Assembly: GCF_003368325.1 (NCBI RefSeq)
Contig: NZ_CP031467.1
Location: 1,178,001 to 1,242,000, forward strand
Direction of reading: 5' to 3'
DNA length: 64,000 bases
Source of the DNA: Paraburkholderia caffeinilytica
GTDB taxonomy: Bacteria > Pseudomonadota > Gammaproteobacteria > Burkholderiales > Burkholderiaceae
In this document: one piece after another, positions 46,241 through 56,133 of the stretch
Layout of the letters: every line of letters starts with the position of its first letter
Numbering within the stretch: the stretch's first letter is position 1
The notes under the pieces: model-generated
Database searches by the model: none
The model's input: only the letters and a program-made list of their open reading frames with translations
Told to the model about the DNA's origin: nothing
Position numbers and translations under genes: made by a program

Positions 46241-46262
46241 GGGCCTCCCTCCGGGGAGGCCC
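46241..46262 (+). terminator. Hairpin between the two tRNA-Arg genes
   Basis: GGGCCTCC (46241-46248), loop CTCCGG, GGAGGCCC (46255-46262), followed by a weak TTACGTTTT. It could be partial, letting some transcripts reach the second copy. Confidence 0.65.
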
Positions 46263-46320
46263 TTACGTTTTACCCGGCTTCATTGCAGTATCATCGTATT
46301 AAGCGTCACCTGTTTAGCGT

Positions 46321-46397
46321 GCGGCTGTAGCTCAGTTGGATAGAGTACTTGGCTACGAACCAAGGGGTCGTGGGTTCGAATCCTGCCAGCCGCACCA
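46321..46397 (+). tRNA. tRNA-Arg (anticodon ACG), second copy
   Basis: Identical over all 77 nt to the copy at 46155-46231. The identity extends a few bases outside (GCGT before, ACC after), and the spacing is 89 nt. Confidence 0.96.
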
Positions 46398-46403
46398 CCT
46401 ATG

Positions 46404-46436
46404 AAGGGCCTTCTGATCGGAAGGCCCTTTGTTTTT
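46404..46436 (+). terminator. Terminator after the second tRNA-Arg
   Basis: AAGGGCCTTC (46404-46413), loop TGATCG, GAAGGCCCTT (46420-46429), then TGTTTTT. Confidence 0.88.
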
Positions 46437-46519
46437 GCGTGACCGGTTCCTGCTTCAACCCGTTCCTGCTTCAACCGGCCCATCCCGCCAAACCCCTGGC
46501 CTTGACGGCGCCACCGCGG

Positions 46520-47008
46520 CTACCGCGGTATCGACTGAATGTCACCGATCTGCCCATCGGGACTCTGCACATCCTCGAACGAACCTTCCGCTGCTTCCTC
46601 GCCGATCAACATCGCCCGCTCGCCAGTCACAGCCTGCGCCTGCTGCAACACCTCGTCCACGCTCCGGCCGAAACGGCTTTCAACAAACGCCCGCAGCAGC
46701 GCGACCCGTAACGAGTCTCCACGCCCTTCCACGGTTCGATGGCTGCCTTCGAACTCCGCGATGCAATGTGCCGCGCCATGATCGGTGCGTTCACGCACCT
46801 CCAGCCGCTGCGCGCGCTCCAGCACCACAGCGGCCGCTTCCCATGACGTGGACGGCGTAAAACGCCCATCCCACGGGCGGCCGCGGTCGATGCCGCGGAT
46901 CGAGACGGTTTCGCCGCTGTCGGTAAAGTAGATTTCGCGTACGAAGTCGTGCAGGCTGCGCGCCACCCAGTAATCGAGCGCCACGCCGGCGAGGTCGGCT
47001 ACGTTCAT
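46520..47008 (-). CDS. DUF2591 (NinX-like) family protein
   Basis: 162 residues from the ATG at 47008, preceded by AGGGGGA. The start ADLAGVALDYWVARSL and the middle FTPSTSWEAAAVVLERAQRLEV match the DUF2591 pattern, a family first noted as phage NinX. The C-terminal part (FVESRFGRSVDEV) is also typical. The function is unknown. It follows spoT on the same strand with a 134-bp gap. No other phage gene is nearby. Confidence 0.75.
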   Translation of the reverse strand: MNVADLAGVALDYWVARSLHDFVREIYFTDSGETVSIRGIDRGRPWDGRFTPSTSWEAAAVVLERAQRLEVRERTDHGAAHCIAEFEGSHRTVEGRGDSLRVALLRAFVESRFGRSVDEVLQQAQAVTGERAMLIGEEAAEGSFEDVQSPDGQIGDIQSIPR

Positions 47009-47142
47009 AAGCGTTCCCCCTAAGGTTCCGGTGAGACTGGCTGACAGGCGGGTACGTTCAGATTCGAACGAAGGCCGCCTGGCGCCCTCCCGAGGCGAGC
47101 AGTCGTCCATCGCCGCCGAGCAGACCCGACCCAGCCGTCAGA

Positions 47143-49497
47143 TCAGTAATCCGCCCGCTCGCGGTCGATCCGCATCCCGCCGTCGTGACGGTGATGGCCC
47201 TCCTCGCTCGGCCGCTCACGCGCAATACGCATCACGTCCGGATTCGTACGCACGCGACGCATGACGTTGGCGAGATGGACGCGATCGCTCACCTGGATCA
47301 CGAAGCGCAGCACCGTAGACTCCTGCGACAGATCTTCGTCCATCGCGATGTGGACGATGTTCGCGTCCGCCGACGTGATGTCGGCCGCCACGCGGGCGAA
47401 TACGCCCTTGGTGTTCTTGACCAGCACCTTTACCGCGACGTCGAACAGACGTCCCGGCTGCGGCGCCCACGCCACGTCGATCCAGCGGCCCGGATCGCGG
47501 CGGTGAATACGCTGTGCGACGCGGCAGTCCGTGGTGTGGATCGCCATGCCGAGGCCAATACCGATGTAGCCCATGATGTCGTCGCCCGGAATCGGACGGC
47601 AGCATGCGGACAATTGCACCGACATGCCTTCGGTACCGGTGATGACGACCGGCGGCGCATGCGACGCCGTACCGTCGCGCGAGCCGTCGTCGTCGGCATC
47701 GCGGCCGCTCATCAGCACTTCGATGCGCTTGGCCATGACCGCGGCGACACGGCGGCCGAGACCGATATCCGCGAAAATTTCCTGACGGTTCTTGTTACCC
47801 GTCCACTGCACGAGCTTTTCCCACGCTTCCGGCGTGACGTCCGACAGCGCCAGCCCGTAGCCCTTCAGCGCCTGGTCGACGAGACGCTCGCCGAGCTGCA
47901 CGGATTCGTTCAGACGCATGGTCTTCAGATAGTGGCGGATCGCCGAACGCGCCTTGCCGGTCCGGACAAAACCCAGCCAAGCTGGATTCGGCTTCGAATA
48001 GGGCGCCGTAATGACTTCGACGATATCGCCGCTCTTCAACTCGGTACGCAGCGGCAGCAGTTCGTTATTGATCTTCACCGCGACGCACTGGTTGCCCAGA
48101 TCGCTGTGGATCGAATACGCGAAGTCGAGCGCGGTGGCGCCGCGCGGCAGCGCCATGATCTTCGACTTCGGCGTGAACACGTAGACCGCATCCGGGAACA
48201 GATCGATCTTGACGTGTTCCAGGAATTCGCTCGAGTCGCCCGCTTCGCTCTGAATGTCGAGCAGCGACTTGAGCCACTGGTGCGCGCGTTTCTGCACGTC
48301 GTTCAGATCCGCGCCGCCGTTCTTGTACAACCAGTGCGCAGCGACACCCGCTTCGGCGATTTCGTGCATCTTGCGCGTGCGCACCTGGAACTCGATCGGC
48401 GCGCCGAACGGGCCGACCAGCGTGGTGTGCAGCGACTGATAGCCGTTCACCTTCGGGATCGCGATGTAATCCTTGAACTTGCCCGGCACCGGCTTGTAGA
48501 GCGCATGCAGCGCGCCGATGCAGGTGTAGCACTCGAGCGCGCTTTCGACCACCACACGGAAGCCGTACACGTCGAGCACCTGCGAGAACGACAACTGCTT
48601 GTCGCGCATCTTCTTATAGATGCTGAAGATGGTTTTCTCGCGGCCGGTGACTTCGGCGTCGAGCTTCGCGTCGGCAATCGCGCGCTGCACCGATTCCAGA
48701 ATCTTGCCGACCACTTCCCGCCGGTTGCCGCGCGCGGCCTTGACGGCTTTTTCGAGCGTGGCGTAGCGATGCGGGTTGAAGTTCGCGAAGCTCAGATCCT
48801 GCAGTTCGCGATAGGTATTGTTCAGGCCAAGCCGGTGCGCGATCGGCGCGTAGATGTCCAGCGTCTCGCGCGCCACCCGGCGGCGCTTTTCATGCGGCAC
48901 CGCGCCCAGCGTGCGCATGTTGTGCAGCCGGTCGGCGAGTTTGACCAGAATCACGCGGACGTCGCGCGCCATCGCGAGCAGCATCTTGCGGAAGTTTTCC
49001 GCCTGCGCCTCTTCGCGATTGCGAAACTCCATCTTGTCCAGCTTCGACAACCCGTCGACCAGTTCCGCGACCTTCGCACCGAATCGCTCGGCGAGTTCGG
49101 CCTTGGTCACGCCCTGGTCTTCCATCACGTCATGCAGCAGCGCCGCCATGATCGACTGGTCGTCGAGATTCCAGCCGGCGCAGATTTCCGCGACGGCGAC
49201 AGGATGGGTGATGTAGGGCTCGCCGCTCTGGCGATACTGGCCAAGGTGGGCTTCGTCGCTGAAATGGAACGCCGCCTTGATGTCCTTGATCTCTTCCGGC
49301 TGCAGATAGCCGGACAGAACGGATGTCAGCTTGGCGATCGAAACGACGTCATGCCGGCGCGGCTGCTCCGGCGTGGCGGTCGGCCCGAACAGATGGCGAA
49401 ACGACTGTTCGAGGACCGCGTCGATGTACTTCCGTGCAGACGAGGGCGAATCGGCGTCGTGTTCCACTTCCGTGGCGGTGGGCGGGGTAGCACTCAT
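47143..49497 (-). CDS. spoT: Bifunctional (p)ppGpp synthetase/hydrolase (RelA/SpoT homologue)
   Basis: 784 residues from the ATG at 49497, preceded by GGAGG. The HD hydrolase domain is intact (H98 and HDVMED at 122-127), so it can degrade (p)ppGpp. The synthetase domain (VYGFRVVVESALECYTCIGALHALYKPVPGKFKDYIAIPK), the TGS domain (VYVFTPKSKIMALPRGATALDFAY) and a C-terminal ACT domain follow. The rpoZ-spoT order is conserved in beta- and gamma-proteobacteria. It controls the stringent response. Confidence 0.96.
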   Translation of the reverse strand: MSATPPTATEVEHDADSPSSARKYIDAVLEQSFRHLFGPTATPEQPRRHDVVSIAKLTSVLSGYLQPEEIKDIKAAFHFSDEAHLGQYRQSGEPYITHPVAVAEICAGWNLDDQSIMAALLHDVMEDQGVTKAELAERFGAKVAELVDGLSKLDKMEFRNREEAQAENFRKMLLAMARDVRVILVKLADRLHNMRTLGAVPHEKRRRVARETLDIYAPIAHRLGLNNTYRELQDLSFANFNPHRYATLEKAVKAARGNRREVVGKILESVQRAIADAKLDAEVTGREKTIFSIYKKMRDKQLSFSQVLDVYGFRVVVESALECYTCIGALHALYKPVPGKFKDYIAIPKVNGYQSLHTTLVGPFGAPIEFQVRTRKMHEIAEAGVAAHWLYKNGGADLNDVQKRAHQWLKSLLDIQSEAGDSSEFLEHVKIDLFPDAVYVFTPKSKIMALPRGATALDFAYSIHSDLGNQCVAVKINNELLPLRTELKSGDIVEVITAPYSKPNPAWLGFVRTGKARSAIRHYLKTMRLNESVQLGERLVDQALKGYGLALSDVTPEAWEKLVQWTGNKNRQEIFADIGLGRRVAAVMAKRIEVLMSGRDADDDGSRDGTASHAPPVVITGTEGMSVQLSACCRPIPGDDIMGYIGIGLGMAIHTTDCRVAQRIHRRDPGRWIDVAWAPQPGRLFDVAVKVLVKNTKGVFARVAADITSADANIVHIAMDEDLSQESTVLRFVIQVSDRVHLANVMRRVRTNPDVMRIARERPSEEGHHRHDGGMRIDRERADY

Positions 49498-49632
49498 TTT
49501 CGCCTCCGTAGCGGTTAGGGTTGGACGCCGGTCTGAACGTTGATGCAATTACGTGTGACAAACAAGACCGGACAAACGGGTCTGGCAAACTAGCCTGGCA
49601 AATACAGGCAATCGAAAACGGAACCGTGCGCC

Positions 49633-49836
49633 TTAAACCGGCACCTTCTTCAGCATTTCGACGCCAACCTGGCCGGCTGCGATTTCGCGCAGTGCGACGA
49701 CCGTGGGCTTGTCGCGGCTTTCGATCTTCGGCGTATGACCTTGCGCGAGTTGACGCGCACGATAGGTCGCGGCAAGCGCGAGTTCGAAACGGTTCGGGAT
49801 CTGTTTGAGGCAGTCTTCGACGGTAATGCGGGCCAT
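49633..49836 (-). CDS. rpoZ: RNA polymerase omega subunit
   Basis: 67 residues. [33 protein letters not shown] is the RpoZ signature, followed by [13 protein letters not shown]. It stabilises beta-prime folding and in proteobacteria helps form the ppGpp site 1, which fits its linkage to spoT. Confidence 0.97.
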
Positions 49837-49977
49837 GTTGGGTTCCTTCTTTCCAGAAAACGCTGGGCCGCCCCAAGTCTTCTTGTTGCCCTCGGGGGGC
49901 CTGGCGCAAAGCGACAGGTCTGGGGGCGTTAATTGATGTTGCTTATTCTACCTTATGTGCTCGATACACCGCCGCGT

Positions 49978-50658
49978 TCACGCGTGTGGCAGGTGGATGC
50001 CGAGCTGCACGAAAAGCTGCGTGTGGCGCGCGTATTGCGAGGCGAAGCGCGAACGCGTCGCCGCCACGAGGCAGCGCAGTTCGCCGAGCGCGCGATCGAA
50101 GTTGTCGTTGATCACGACGTACTCCGCTTCGGCCGCGTGCGCCATCTCGCTGCCGGCTGCCAGCAGACGGCGCGTAATCACGTTCGGCTCATCCTGGCCG
50201 CGCTTTTTCAAACGCTCTTCGAGCGCATCGAGGGACGGCGGCAAGATGAAGATTTCAACGGCGTTGTGAAACTGTTTCTTCACCTGCTGCGCGCCTTGCC
50301 AGTCGATTTCGAGCAGCACGTCATGGCCGCTTTTCATCTGCTCTTCGATCCACACGCGCGAGGTCGCGTAGTAGTTGCCGTGCACTTCCGCGCTTTCCAG
50401 AAACTCGCCGGCCGCGTGACGCGTCAGGAAATCGTCGACCGTCGTGAAGTGATAGTGCTCGCCGTCCTGCTCCTTCGGGCGCGGCGGGCGCGTCGTGTAC
50501 GAAATCGACAGACGGATCGCGTCGTCGCCGGCGAGCAGCGCGTTCACGAGCGTCGACTTGCCCGCGCCCGAAGGCGCGACCACCATGAACAGGTTGCCGG
50601 GATACGCACCGGCGTAAGGGTTGCGCGGTGCGCTGTGGTCGCGTGTGTGGTCGGTCAT
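49978..50658 (-). CDS. gmk: Guanylate kinase
   Basis: 226 residues. P-loop APSGAGKST (28-36), the GMP-binding [17 protein letters not shown] and the lid [10 protein letters not shown]. The first 20 residues are an extension compared with E. coli. It phosphorylates GMP to GDP and is coupled to rpoZ and spoT. Confidence 0.96.
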   Translation of the reverse strand: MTDHTRDHSAPRNPYAGAYPGNLFMVVAPSGAGKSTLVNALLAGDDAIRLSISYTTRPPRPKEQDGEHYHFTTVDDFLTRHAAGEFLESAEVHGNYYATSRVWIEEQMKSGHDVLLEIDWQGAQQVKKQFHNAVEIFILPPSLDALEERLKKRGQDEPNVITRRLLAAGSEMAHAAEAEYVVINDNFDRALGELRCLVAATRSRFASQYARHTQLFVQLGIHLPHA

Positions 50659-50676
50659 GTTCGTTGTGCTCCAGCT

Positions 50677-51600
50677 TTATTCCAGATTCTGTACTTGCTC
50701 GCGCATCTGTTCGATGAGCAGCTTCAGGGTCATCGACGAATCGGCCAGTTCCTTCGCGGCCGCCTTCGAGCCGAGCGTGTTCGCTTCGCGATTGAGTTCC
50801 TGCATCATGAAGTCGAGCCGCTTGCCGACCTTGCCGCCCTTCTCGATCACGTGACGCGTTTCGTTCAGGTGAGCCGTGAGGCGCGACAGTTCTTCGGCGA
50901 TGTCGATGCGGATGCCGTACATCGTCACTTCCTGGCGAATCCGCTCGTTGATTTCTTCACGCGAGACGATTGTCGCCGCCGTATCCGGCGCGGCGATGCC
51001 GAGCGCTTCCTGCAGACGTTCGACGATTTTCTGCTGATGTCTCGCGATCAGTTCCGGCACGAGCGGCGTGATCTTCGTGACGATCGCCTCCATCTCGGTG
51101 ACGTTGGCGAGCAGCATCGTCGCCAGTTGCGCGCCTTCGCGGCCACGCACGTCGATCAGATCGGCAATCGCCTGTTTGCCGCACGCGAGTACCGCATCGC
51201 GCAGCACGTCGGGCGCGACGCCGGTTTCGGCCAGCACGCCGGGCCAGCGCAGAATTTCGCCGGTGCGCAGACGCCCGGCTTCCGGGAACGTCGACAACAC
51301 CGTGCGCTCGAGCAGCGCCAGTTGCGTCAGCGCATCGCGATTGACCGATCCGGCGTTAGCCGACTGTTCGCTGCGTTGCAGGTTGATGCGAATGTCGACC
51401 TTGCCGCGCGAGAGCTTGTTCATCAGCATTTCGCGCAGCGTCGGTTCGCAAACGCGCACGTCTTCCGGCATCCGGAAGTTCAGATCGAGAAAGCGCGAGT
51501 TCACCGTGCGCAGTTCGACCGATACGCTCACGCCGCCCGTGCCTGAGGCCGGGACGAGTTCGCGCGTGGCGCTCGCATAGCCAGTCATGCTGTAGATCAT
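50677..51600 (-). CDS. yicC: YicC family endoribonuclease
   Basis: 307 residues from the ATG at 51600 (MIYSMTGYASA, the family N-terminus). The end EANTLGSKAAAKELADSSMTLKLLIEQMREQVQNLE is the conserved YicC C-terminal helix. YicC has been reported to cleave RNA. It is first in the minus-strand operon, 18 bp before gmk, and divergent from rph. Confidence 0.94.
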   Translation of the reverse strand: MIYSMTGYASATRELVPASGTGGVSVSVELRTVNSRFLDLNFRMPEDVRVCEPTLREMLMNKLSRGKVDIRINLQRSEQSANAGSVNRDALTQLALLERTVLSTFPEAGRLRTGEILRWPGVLAETGVAPDVLRDAVLACGKQAIADLIDVRGREGAQLATMLLANVTEMEAIVTKITPLVPELIARHQQKIVERLQEALGIAAPDTAATIVSREEINERIRQEVTMYGIRIDIAEELSRLTAHLNETRHVIEKGGKVGKRLDFMMQELNREANTLGSKAAAKELADSSMTLKLLIEQMREQVQNLE

Positions 51601-51869
51601 CGTATTTCTCGCGATTGTGGCCATGCGTTTGACGATGGCCGGAAAGTCGAATCGCCCGGCATGGTCGAGACGCGGGGCGGAGAATCCGCATTATCCCATT
51701 TTTACCGGCAAGGCCGCTTCATACGGGCGCCGCCGCATACGCGGGACCACCCCGCGCAAAGCCCCTGCGCATGCGGGCCGGCGTCCGCCGGACAGGCTGC
51801 CCCGCGCCCGGCGCGATCGGCGGTAAAATTGCGGTTTCCTTCCTGCTTTTCTTCCAGACCGATCCCAAC

Positions 51870-52610
51870 ATGACCGACAACACCCAACGCCCCAGCGGCC
51901 GCCAGGCCAATCAGCTGCGCGACGTGCGCATCACGCGCCACTACACGAAGCATGCGGAGGGCTCGGTGCTGGTCGAATTCGGCGACACCAAGGTCATCTG
52001 TACGGCGAGCATCGCCGAGAGCGTGCCGTCGTTCCTGCGCGACCGCGGCCAAGGCTGGCTGACCGCCGAGTACGGCATGCTGCCGCGCGCCACGCACACC
52101 CGCAGCGACCGCGAAGCCGCACGCGGCAAGCAAACCGGCCGCACCCAGGAAATCCAGCGTCTGATCGGCCGAGCGCTGCGCTCGGTGTTCGATCTCGAGA
52201 AGCTCGGCGCGCGCACGCTGCATATCGATTGCGACGTGATTCAGGCCGACGGCGGCACGCGCACGGCCAGCATCACCGGCGCGTTCGTCGCGGCGCATGA
52301 CGCGGTGACGAAACTGCTGGCCGCCGGCCGTATCGAAAGCTCGCCGATCACCGATTACGTCGCGGCGATTTCGGTCGGCGTGTACGACGGTTTGCCGGTG
52401 CTGGACCTCGACTACGACGAAGACTCGCAATGCGACACCGACATGAACGTCGTGATGACGGGCGCGGGCGGTTTCGTCGAAATTCAGGGCACGGCCGAAG
52501 GCGTGCCGTTCTCGCGCGATGAAATGAATTCACTGCTCGATCTGGCGAGCAACGGCATCAACACGCTGATCGCGAAGCAGAAAGAAGCGTTGGAGCAAAA
52601 GAGTGAGTGA
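51870..52610 (+). CDS. rph: Ribonuclease PH
   Basis: 246 residues from the ATG at 51870. Motifs of RNase [38 protein letters not shown] and [14 protein letters not shown]. It trims tRNA 3' ends phosphorolytically. The upstream frame extension is not homologous. It overlaps rdgB by eight bases. Confidence 0.97.
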   Translation: MTDNTQRPSGRQANQLRDVRITRHYTKHAEGSVLVEFGDTKVICTASIAESVPSFLRDRGQGWLTAEYGMLPRATHTRSDREAARGKQTGRTQEIQRLIGRALRSVFDLEKLGARTLHIDCDVIQADGGTRTASITGAFVAAHDAVTKLLAAGRIESSPITDYVAAISVGVYDGLPVLDLDYDEDSQCDTDMNVVMTGAGGFVEIQGTAEGVPFSRDEMNSLLDLASNGINTLIAKQKEALEQKSE

Positions 52611-53250
52611 GGTTCGTCAACGCAACGGCGTTGTGGCGTCCGACTCGCCGTTGAAGAAAGTCGTGCTGGCATCGAACAACGCGGGCAAGCTGCGTGAATT
52701 CGCGGCGCTGCTCGGCGCGGCCGGCATCGAGCTGATTCCGCAAGGCGAGTTGAACGTGCCGGAAGCGGACGAGCCGTATCCGACTTTCGTCGAAAACGCG
52801 CTGACCAAGGCGCGTCACGCGGCGAAGCTCACCGGCCTGCCCGCGCTCGCCGACGATTCCGGCTTGTGCGTGCGCGCGCTGCGTGGTGCACCCGGCGTTT
52901 ATTCGGCGCGTTACGCGCAACTCGCCGGCGGCGAGAAAAGCGACGCCGCGAACAATGCACAGCTCGTTTCAGCCTTGCAAGGCGAAACCGACCGCCGCGC
53001 GTATTACTACTGCGTGCTGGCGCTCGTGCGTCATGCGGACGACCCCGAACCGTTGATCGCCGAAGGCCGCTGGCACGGCGAGATGCTGGATGCGCCGCGC
53101 GGCGCGCATGGCTTCGGCTATGACCCGTACTTCTTCCTGCCGTCGCTGAATGCGAGCGCCGCCGAACTCGAGCCGGCGGTGAAGAACGCCAGCAGCCATC
53201 GTGCGATCGCGTTGCGCCACCTGCTCGCGCGTTTGACGGAGGAAGCGTGA
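52603..53250 (+). CDS. rdgB: dITP/XTP pyrophosphatase (RdgB/HAM1)
   Basis: 215 residues. [18 protein letters not shown] is the HAM1 nucleotide-binding start. [34 protein letters not shown] and [16 protein letters not shown] carry the metal and base-binding residues. It removes non-canonical purine triphosphates. Its first 15 residues are an extension. Confidence 0.96.
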   Translation: MSEVRQRNGVVASDSPLKKVVLASNNAGKLREFAALLGAAGIELIPQGELNVPEADEPYPTFVENALTKARHAAKLTGLPALADDSGLCVRALRGAPGVYSARYAQLAGGEKSDAANNAQLVSALQGETDRRAYYYCVLALVRHADDPEPLIAEGRWHGEMLDAPRGAHGFGYDPYFFLPSLNASAAELEPAVKNASSHRAIALRHLLARLTEEA

Positions 53251-54476
53251 TTCCGATCAAACCGGCGCCTGCCGATATCGGCAACGGCGTCATCCAGGCC
53301 TTCACGTCGCCCGGCAGCATTCGTCTGACGTCGCTGCCGCCGTTGGCCTTGTACGTGCACTTCCCGTGGTGCGTGCGCAAGTGTCCGTACTGCGATTTCA
53401 ACTCGCACGAATGGAAGGGCGACACGTTCCCGGAAACGGAATATCTCGACGCGCTGCGCGCCGATCTCGAGATGGCGCTGCCGCTCGTGTGGGGGCGCCA
53501 GGTGCATACGGTGTTCATCGGCGGCGGCACGCCCAGCTTGCTGTCGGCAGCCGGACTCGACCGGATGCTGTCCGACGTGCGCGCACTGCTGCCGCTCGAC
53601 GCCGATGCGGAAATCACGCTCGAAGCCAACCCGGGTACGTTCGAAGCCGCCAAGTTTGCGCAGTTTCGCGCGAGCGGCGTGAATCGCCTGTCGGTGGGCA
53701 TCCAGAGTTTCAATGAAGCGCATCTGAAGGCGCTCGGCCGGATTCACGATTCGACGCAGGCACGCCATGCAGTCGAAGTGGCCGCCACCACCTTCGACAA
53801 CTTCAACCTCGATCTGATGTTCGCGCTGCCGCAGCAGACGCTCGCGGAATGCCAGGCGGATGTGGAGACGGCGTTGTCGTTCGCGCCGCCGCATTTGTCG
53901 CTGTATCACCTCACGCTGGAACCGAACACGCTGTTTGCCAAATTCCCGCCTGCGCTTCCCGACGACGATGCGTCCGCCGACATGCAGGACTGGATTCACG
54001 AACGCACAACGGCAGCCGGTTATGAACGCTATGAGGTGTCCGCGTATGCGCAGCCGCATCGGCAGAGCAAGCACAACCTGAATTACTGGCGCTTCGGCGA
54101 CTATCTCGGCATCGGCGCGGGCGCGCATACCAAGCTGTCGTTTCCGAACCGCGTGCTGCGTCAGGTGCGCTACAAGCATCCGGCCACCTTCATCGAGCAG
54201 GCGTTGGCCGGCACGGCCGTGCAGGAAGAGAACGAAGTCGGGCCGCGCGATCTGCCGTTCGAGTTCATGCTGAACGCGCTGCGGCTGGTGGAAGGGTTTC
54301 CTGTGCATCGCTTTATCGAGCGTACGGGGCTCTCGATGACCTCGATCGAACCGGCTTTGCAGGAGGCGGAACGGCGCAAGCTGATTACGCGCGACCACGA
54401 AAAGATTGCACCGACGCCGCTCGGGCAGGCCTTCCTGAACGATCTGCAAGCGCTGTTTCTGAAAGATCCGCACTGA
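53247..54476 (+). CDS. hemW: Heme chaperone HemW (radical SAM)
   Basis: 409 residues from a GTG at 53247 that overlaps the rdgB stop (GTGA), preceded by GGAGGAA. The radical SAM motif is CVRKCPYC (C42, C46, C49). The fourth cysteine of true coproporphyrinogen dehydrogenase HemN is missing, which marks the HemW type. The HemW C-terminal domain (EFMLNALRLVEGF) is present. HemW delivers heme to respiratory proteins. Confidence 0.95.
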   Translation: MIPIKPAPADIGNGVIQAFTSPGSIRLTSLPPLALYVHFPWCVRKCPYCDFNSHEWKGDTFPETEYLDALRADLEMALPLVWGRQVHTVFIGGGTPSLLSAAGLDRMLSDVRALLPLDADAEITLEANPGTFEAAKFAQFRASGVNRLSVGIQSFNEAHLKALGRIHDSTQARHAVEVAATTFDNFNLDLMFALPQQTLAECQADVETALSFAPPHLSLYHLTLEPNTLFAKFPPALPDDDASADMQDWIHERTTAAGYERYEVSAYAQPHRQSKHNLNYWRFGDYLGIGAGAHTKLSFPNRVLRQVRYKHPATFIEQALAGTAVQEENEVGPRDLPFEFMLNALRLVEGFPVHRFIERTGLSMTSIEPALQEAERRKLITRDHEKIAPTPLGQAFLNDLQALFLKDPH

Positions 54477-54531
54477 TTGCAGCCCCGCGGGGTGTCGCAA
54501 CGAGGATTTTTCAGGTTACAATTTCGGGCTT

Positions 54532-54621
54532 GGAGGTGTGGCCGAGCGGTTTAAGGCACCGGTCTTGAAAACCGGCGAAGGAGTGATCCTTCCGTGAGTT
54601 CGAATCTCACCGCCTCCGCCA
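54532..54621 (+). tRNA. tRNA-Ser (anticodon TGA)
   Basis: 90 nt with encoded CCA and the long variable arm of serine tRNAs (GAAGGAGTGATCCTTCCG). The acceptor GGAGGTG pairs with CGCCTCC through one G-T pair. Anticodon loop CTTGAAA. Confidence 0.96.
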
Positions 54622-54635
54622 GACAATCAATGAAT

Positions 54636-54657
54636 ACGGGCCTATCGGCCCGTTTTT
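54636..54657 (+). terminator. Terminator of tRNA-Ser
   Basis: ACGGGCC (54636-54642), loop TATC, GGCCCGT (54647-54653), then TTTTC. Confidence 0.9.
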
Positions 54658-54824
54658 CATTTCTGACGATCAAAGAACCCGCCAATTGGCGAATGCAAAT
54701 CCGTCGAACGCGTAAGCAACTGTAAATGAAGCCCAATTAAACCGCGGTTTCGTAATTTGCCGTCACAAGGCAGGCCGAACGAATGCGGCGCGCAACTCCT
54801 CCAATGCATAAAGCGGGAGGAACG

Positions 54825-55004
54825 ATGCTCAAGTTACTGTTAGCGATAGGTTTCGCAGTAGGGCTTTCCGGATGTGTCGTCGCACCGCCATATGGCTACG
54901 CGCCGGCATATGGATATGGCTATGCGCCCGGCTACTACGCCGTCCCTAGCGTGAGCGTGGGTGTTGGCGTCGGCGGCTATTATGGCGGCCGCGGGAGATG
55001 GTAA
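54825..55004 (+). CDS. Small Tyr/Gly-rich lipoprotein
   Basis: 59 residues from the ATG at 54825, preceded by GGGAGGAACG. The signal peptide ends in the lipobox LSGC. The mature chain is low-complexity: PPYGYAPAYGYGYAPGYY then VSVGVGVGGYYGG. Such YGY-rich lipoproteins are common in Burkholderia and have no known function. Confidence 0.78.
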   Translation: MLKLLLAIGFAVGLSGCVVAPPYGYAPAYGYGYAPGYYAVPSVSVGVGVGGYYGGRGRW

Positions 55005-55149
55005 TTTCTGGCCGAACTTGTCGTGGACCAGGTTCGTATCGGTCAATTGTCCGGCACCGTCCGCATTAAGGGGAACCCCTCCCTCAACATCTCGCTCCCA
55101 TGGCCGATATCAAGACTATCTGTGCCGTCAGCACGCCAGGGAGTCGCTC

Positions 55150-55614
55150 ATGAAAGGCCATACCTTAGCCGTTGCACTAATTTGGGCTGCCGCGAGCGTG
55201 AGCGCCGGCGCATCGTCCGCGTTTGCAGGCACGTCGGCGGCGCTGTCCGACGATGACAGCGCGGCGGTGTTCGGCTCAGCTACATTATCCAATCTGCAGG
55301 ACGTCGGCGGCAGCGCGAAAGCCGGCACGTCCGCAGCCACGTTGGGCGCAAATACGTTGAGCGGCGCAAGCGGCAACATCGGCGCGAATCTCTCAGCCGG
55401 TGCGCTGAACGCGCAGGCCAACCAGATCGTCCTCATCACCACACCCCAAGCCGCAATCGTCTCGCAACAGAATCTGCATACCGTCGCGCAAGTGACGGGC
55501 AGCGCCACCGCAAAACTCGGTGCCGGTTCACTGGCGGCGGTAAGCGGCAACGTCGGCGTGAATATCGCGTCCGGCGTGGGCAATGCCCAGTTCAACGGGC
55601 TCATCATTCACTGA
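55150..55614 (+). CDS. Exported repeat protein, surface-adhesin-like
   Basis: 154 residues from the ATG at 55150; the frame is open upstream but the signal peptide starts here and is cleaved near SAFA-G. Two copies of a roughly 29-residue Gly/Ala/Asn motif are present, at about 66-94 (LSGASGNIGANLSAG...AQANQ) and 124-152 (LAAVSGNVGVNIASG...AQFNG). Such GN-x-G-x-N repeats suggest a small beta-solenoid or curli-like surface protein. The function is not known. It lies downstream of the small lipoprotein, perhaps coexpressed. Confidence 0.75.
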   Translation: MKGHTLAVALIWAAASVSAGASSAFAGTSAALSDDDSAAVFGSATLSNLQDVGGSAKAGTSAATLGANTLSGASGNIGANLSAGALNAQANQIVLITTPQAAIVSQQNLHTVAQVTGSATAKLGAGSLAAVSGNVGVNIASGVGNAQFNGLIIH

Positions 55615-55638
55615 GGCGCAACGCCTCGACACCGCAGC

Positions 55639-56043
55639 CTAAACCAGCGCGGTCGCCTCAACCTCGACCTTCAATCCATAGTGCAGGTGCGGAACCGGCA
55701 CGACGGCCCGCGCCGGCCGTGCCTCACCTGCCCAACGCGCGTAAATCTGATTGAAGCTCGCCCAGTATTCGACATCGGCGATATAGACGCGCACCTGCAC
55801 CAGTTGCGCAATGCTGCTGCCGGCGCCTTCAAGCGCAGCCTGAACATTCGCCAACACCTGCTCGGCCTGAACTTCGAACGAAGCGTCGGCAAGCTTCTCG
55901 CCCTGTGGGTTGATCGGCAACTGTCCCGAGACGAAAACAAAACCATTCGCAATCGCGACGTGACTGTAATGGCCGCCCGGCTTTGCCAACGCAGCGGGAT
56001 TGTCTAAATGCGGCAGATGCGGGTCGTGCTGGCTAACAGCCAT
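55639..56043 (-). CDS. RidA family protein
   Basis: 134 residues from the ATG at 56043. RidA/YjgF pattern: GHYSHVAIANGFVFVSGQLPINPQGE, EQVLANVQAALEGAGSSIAQLVQVRVYIAD and the end PARAVVPVPHLHYGLKVEVEATALV. The key arginine (PARAVV) and glutamate (EVEATA) are in place, so 2-aminoacrylate deaminase activity is possible. The subgroup is not the classical RidA. Confidence 0.9.
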   Translation of the reverse strand: MAVSQHDPHLPHLDNPAALAKPGGHYSHVAIANGFVFVSGQLPINPQGEKLADASFEVQAEQVLANVQAALEGAGSSIAQLVQVRVYIADVEYWASFNQIYARWAGEARPARAVVPVPHLHYGLKVEVEATALV

Positions 56044-56133
56044 GAATGCAACTCCAAAGGGGATGGCGCCTTCGCGGCGCATGGTTGTGCGCAGGACGAC
56101 GCTGCATGCCGCTCACCGCCCACGTCAGACGCG

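Noticed and set aside
46520..47008. NinX-like gene taken as a prophage remnant
   Set aside because: No integrase, other phage genes or attachment repeats nearby; the family also occurs in chromosomes, and the tRNA-Arg genes on its flank are intact.
47185..49518. 777-codon open frame on + across spoT
   Set aside because: Antisense to a fully conserved RelA/SpoT homologue; no motif, start signal or protein-like composition.
55639..56043. RidA-like protein linked to the pigment or purine genes
   Set aside because: Too far away and flanked by unrelated genes; no functional link is supported.
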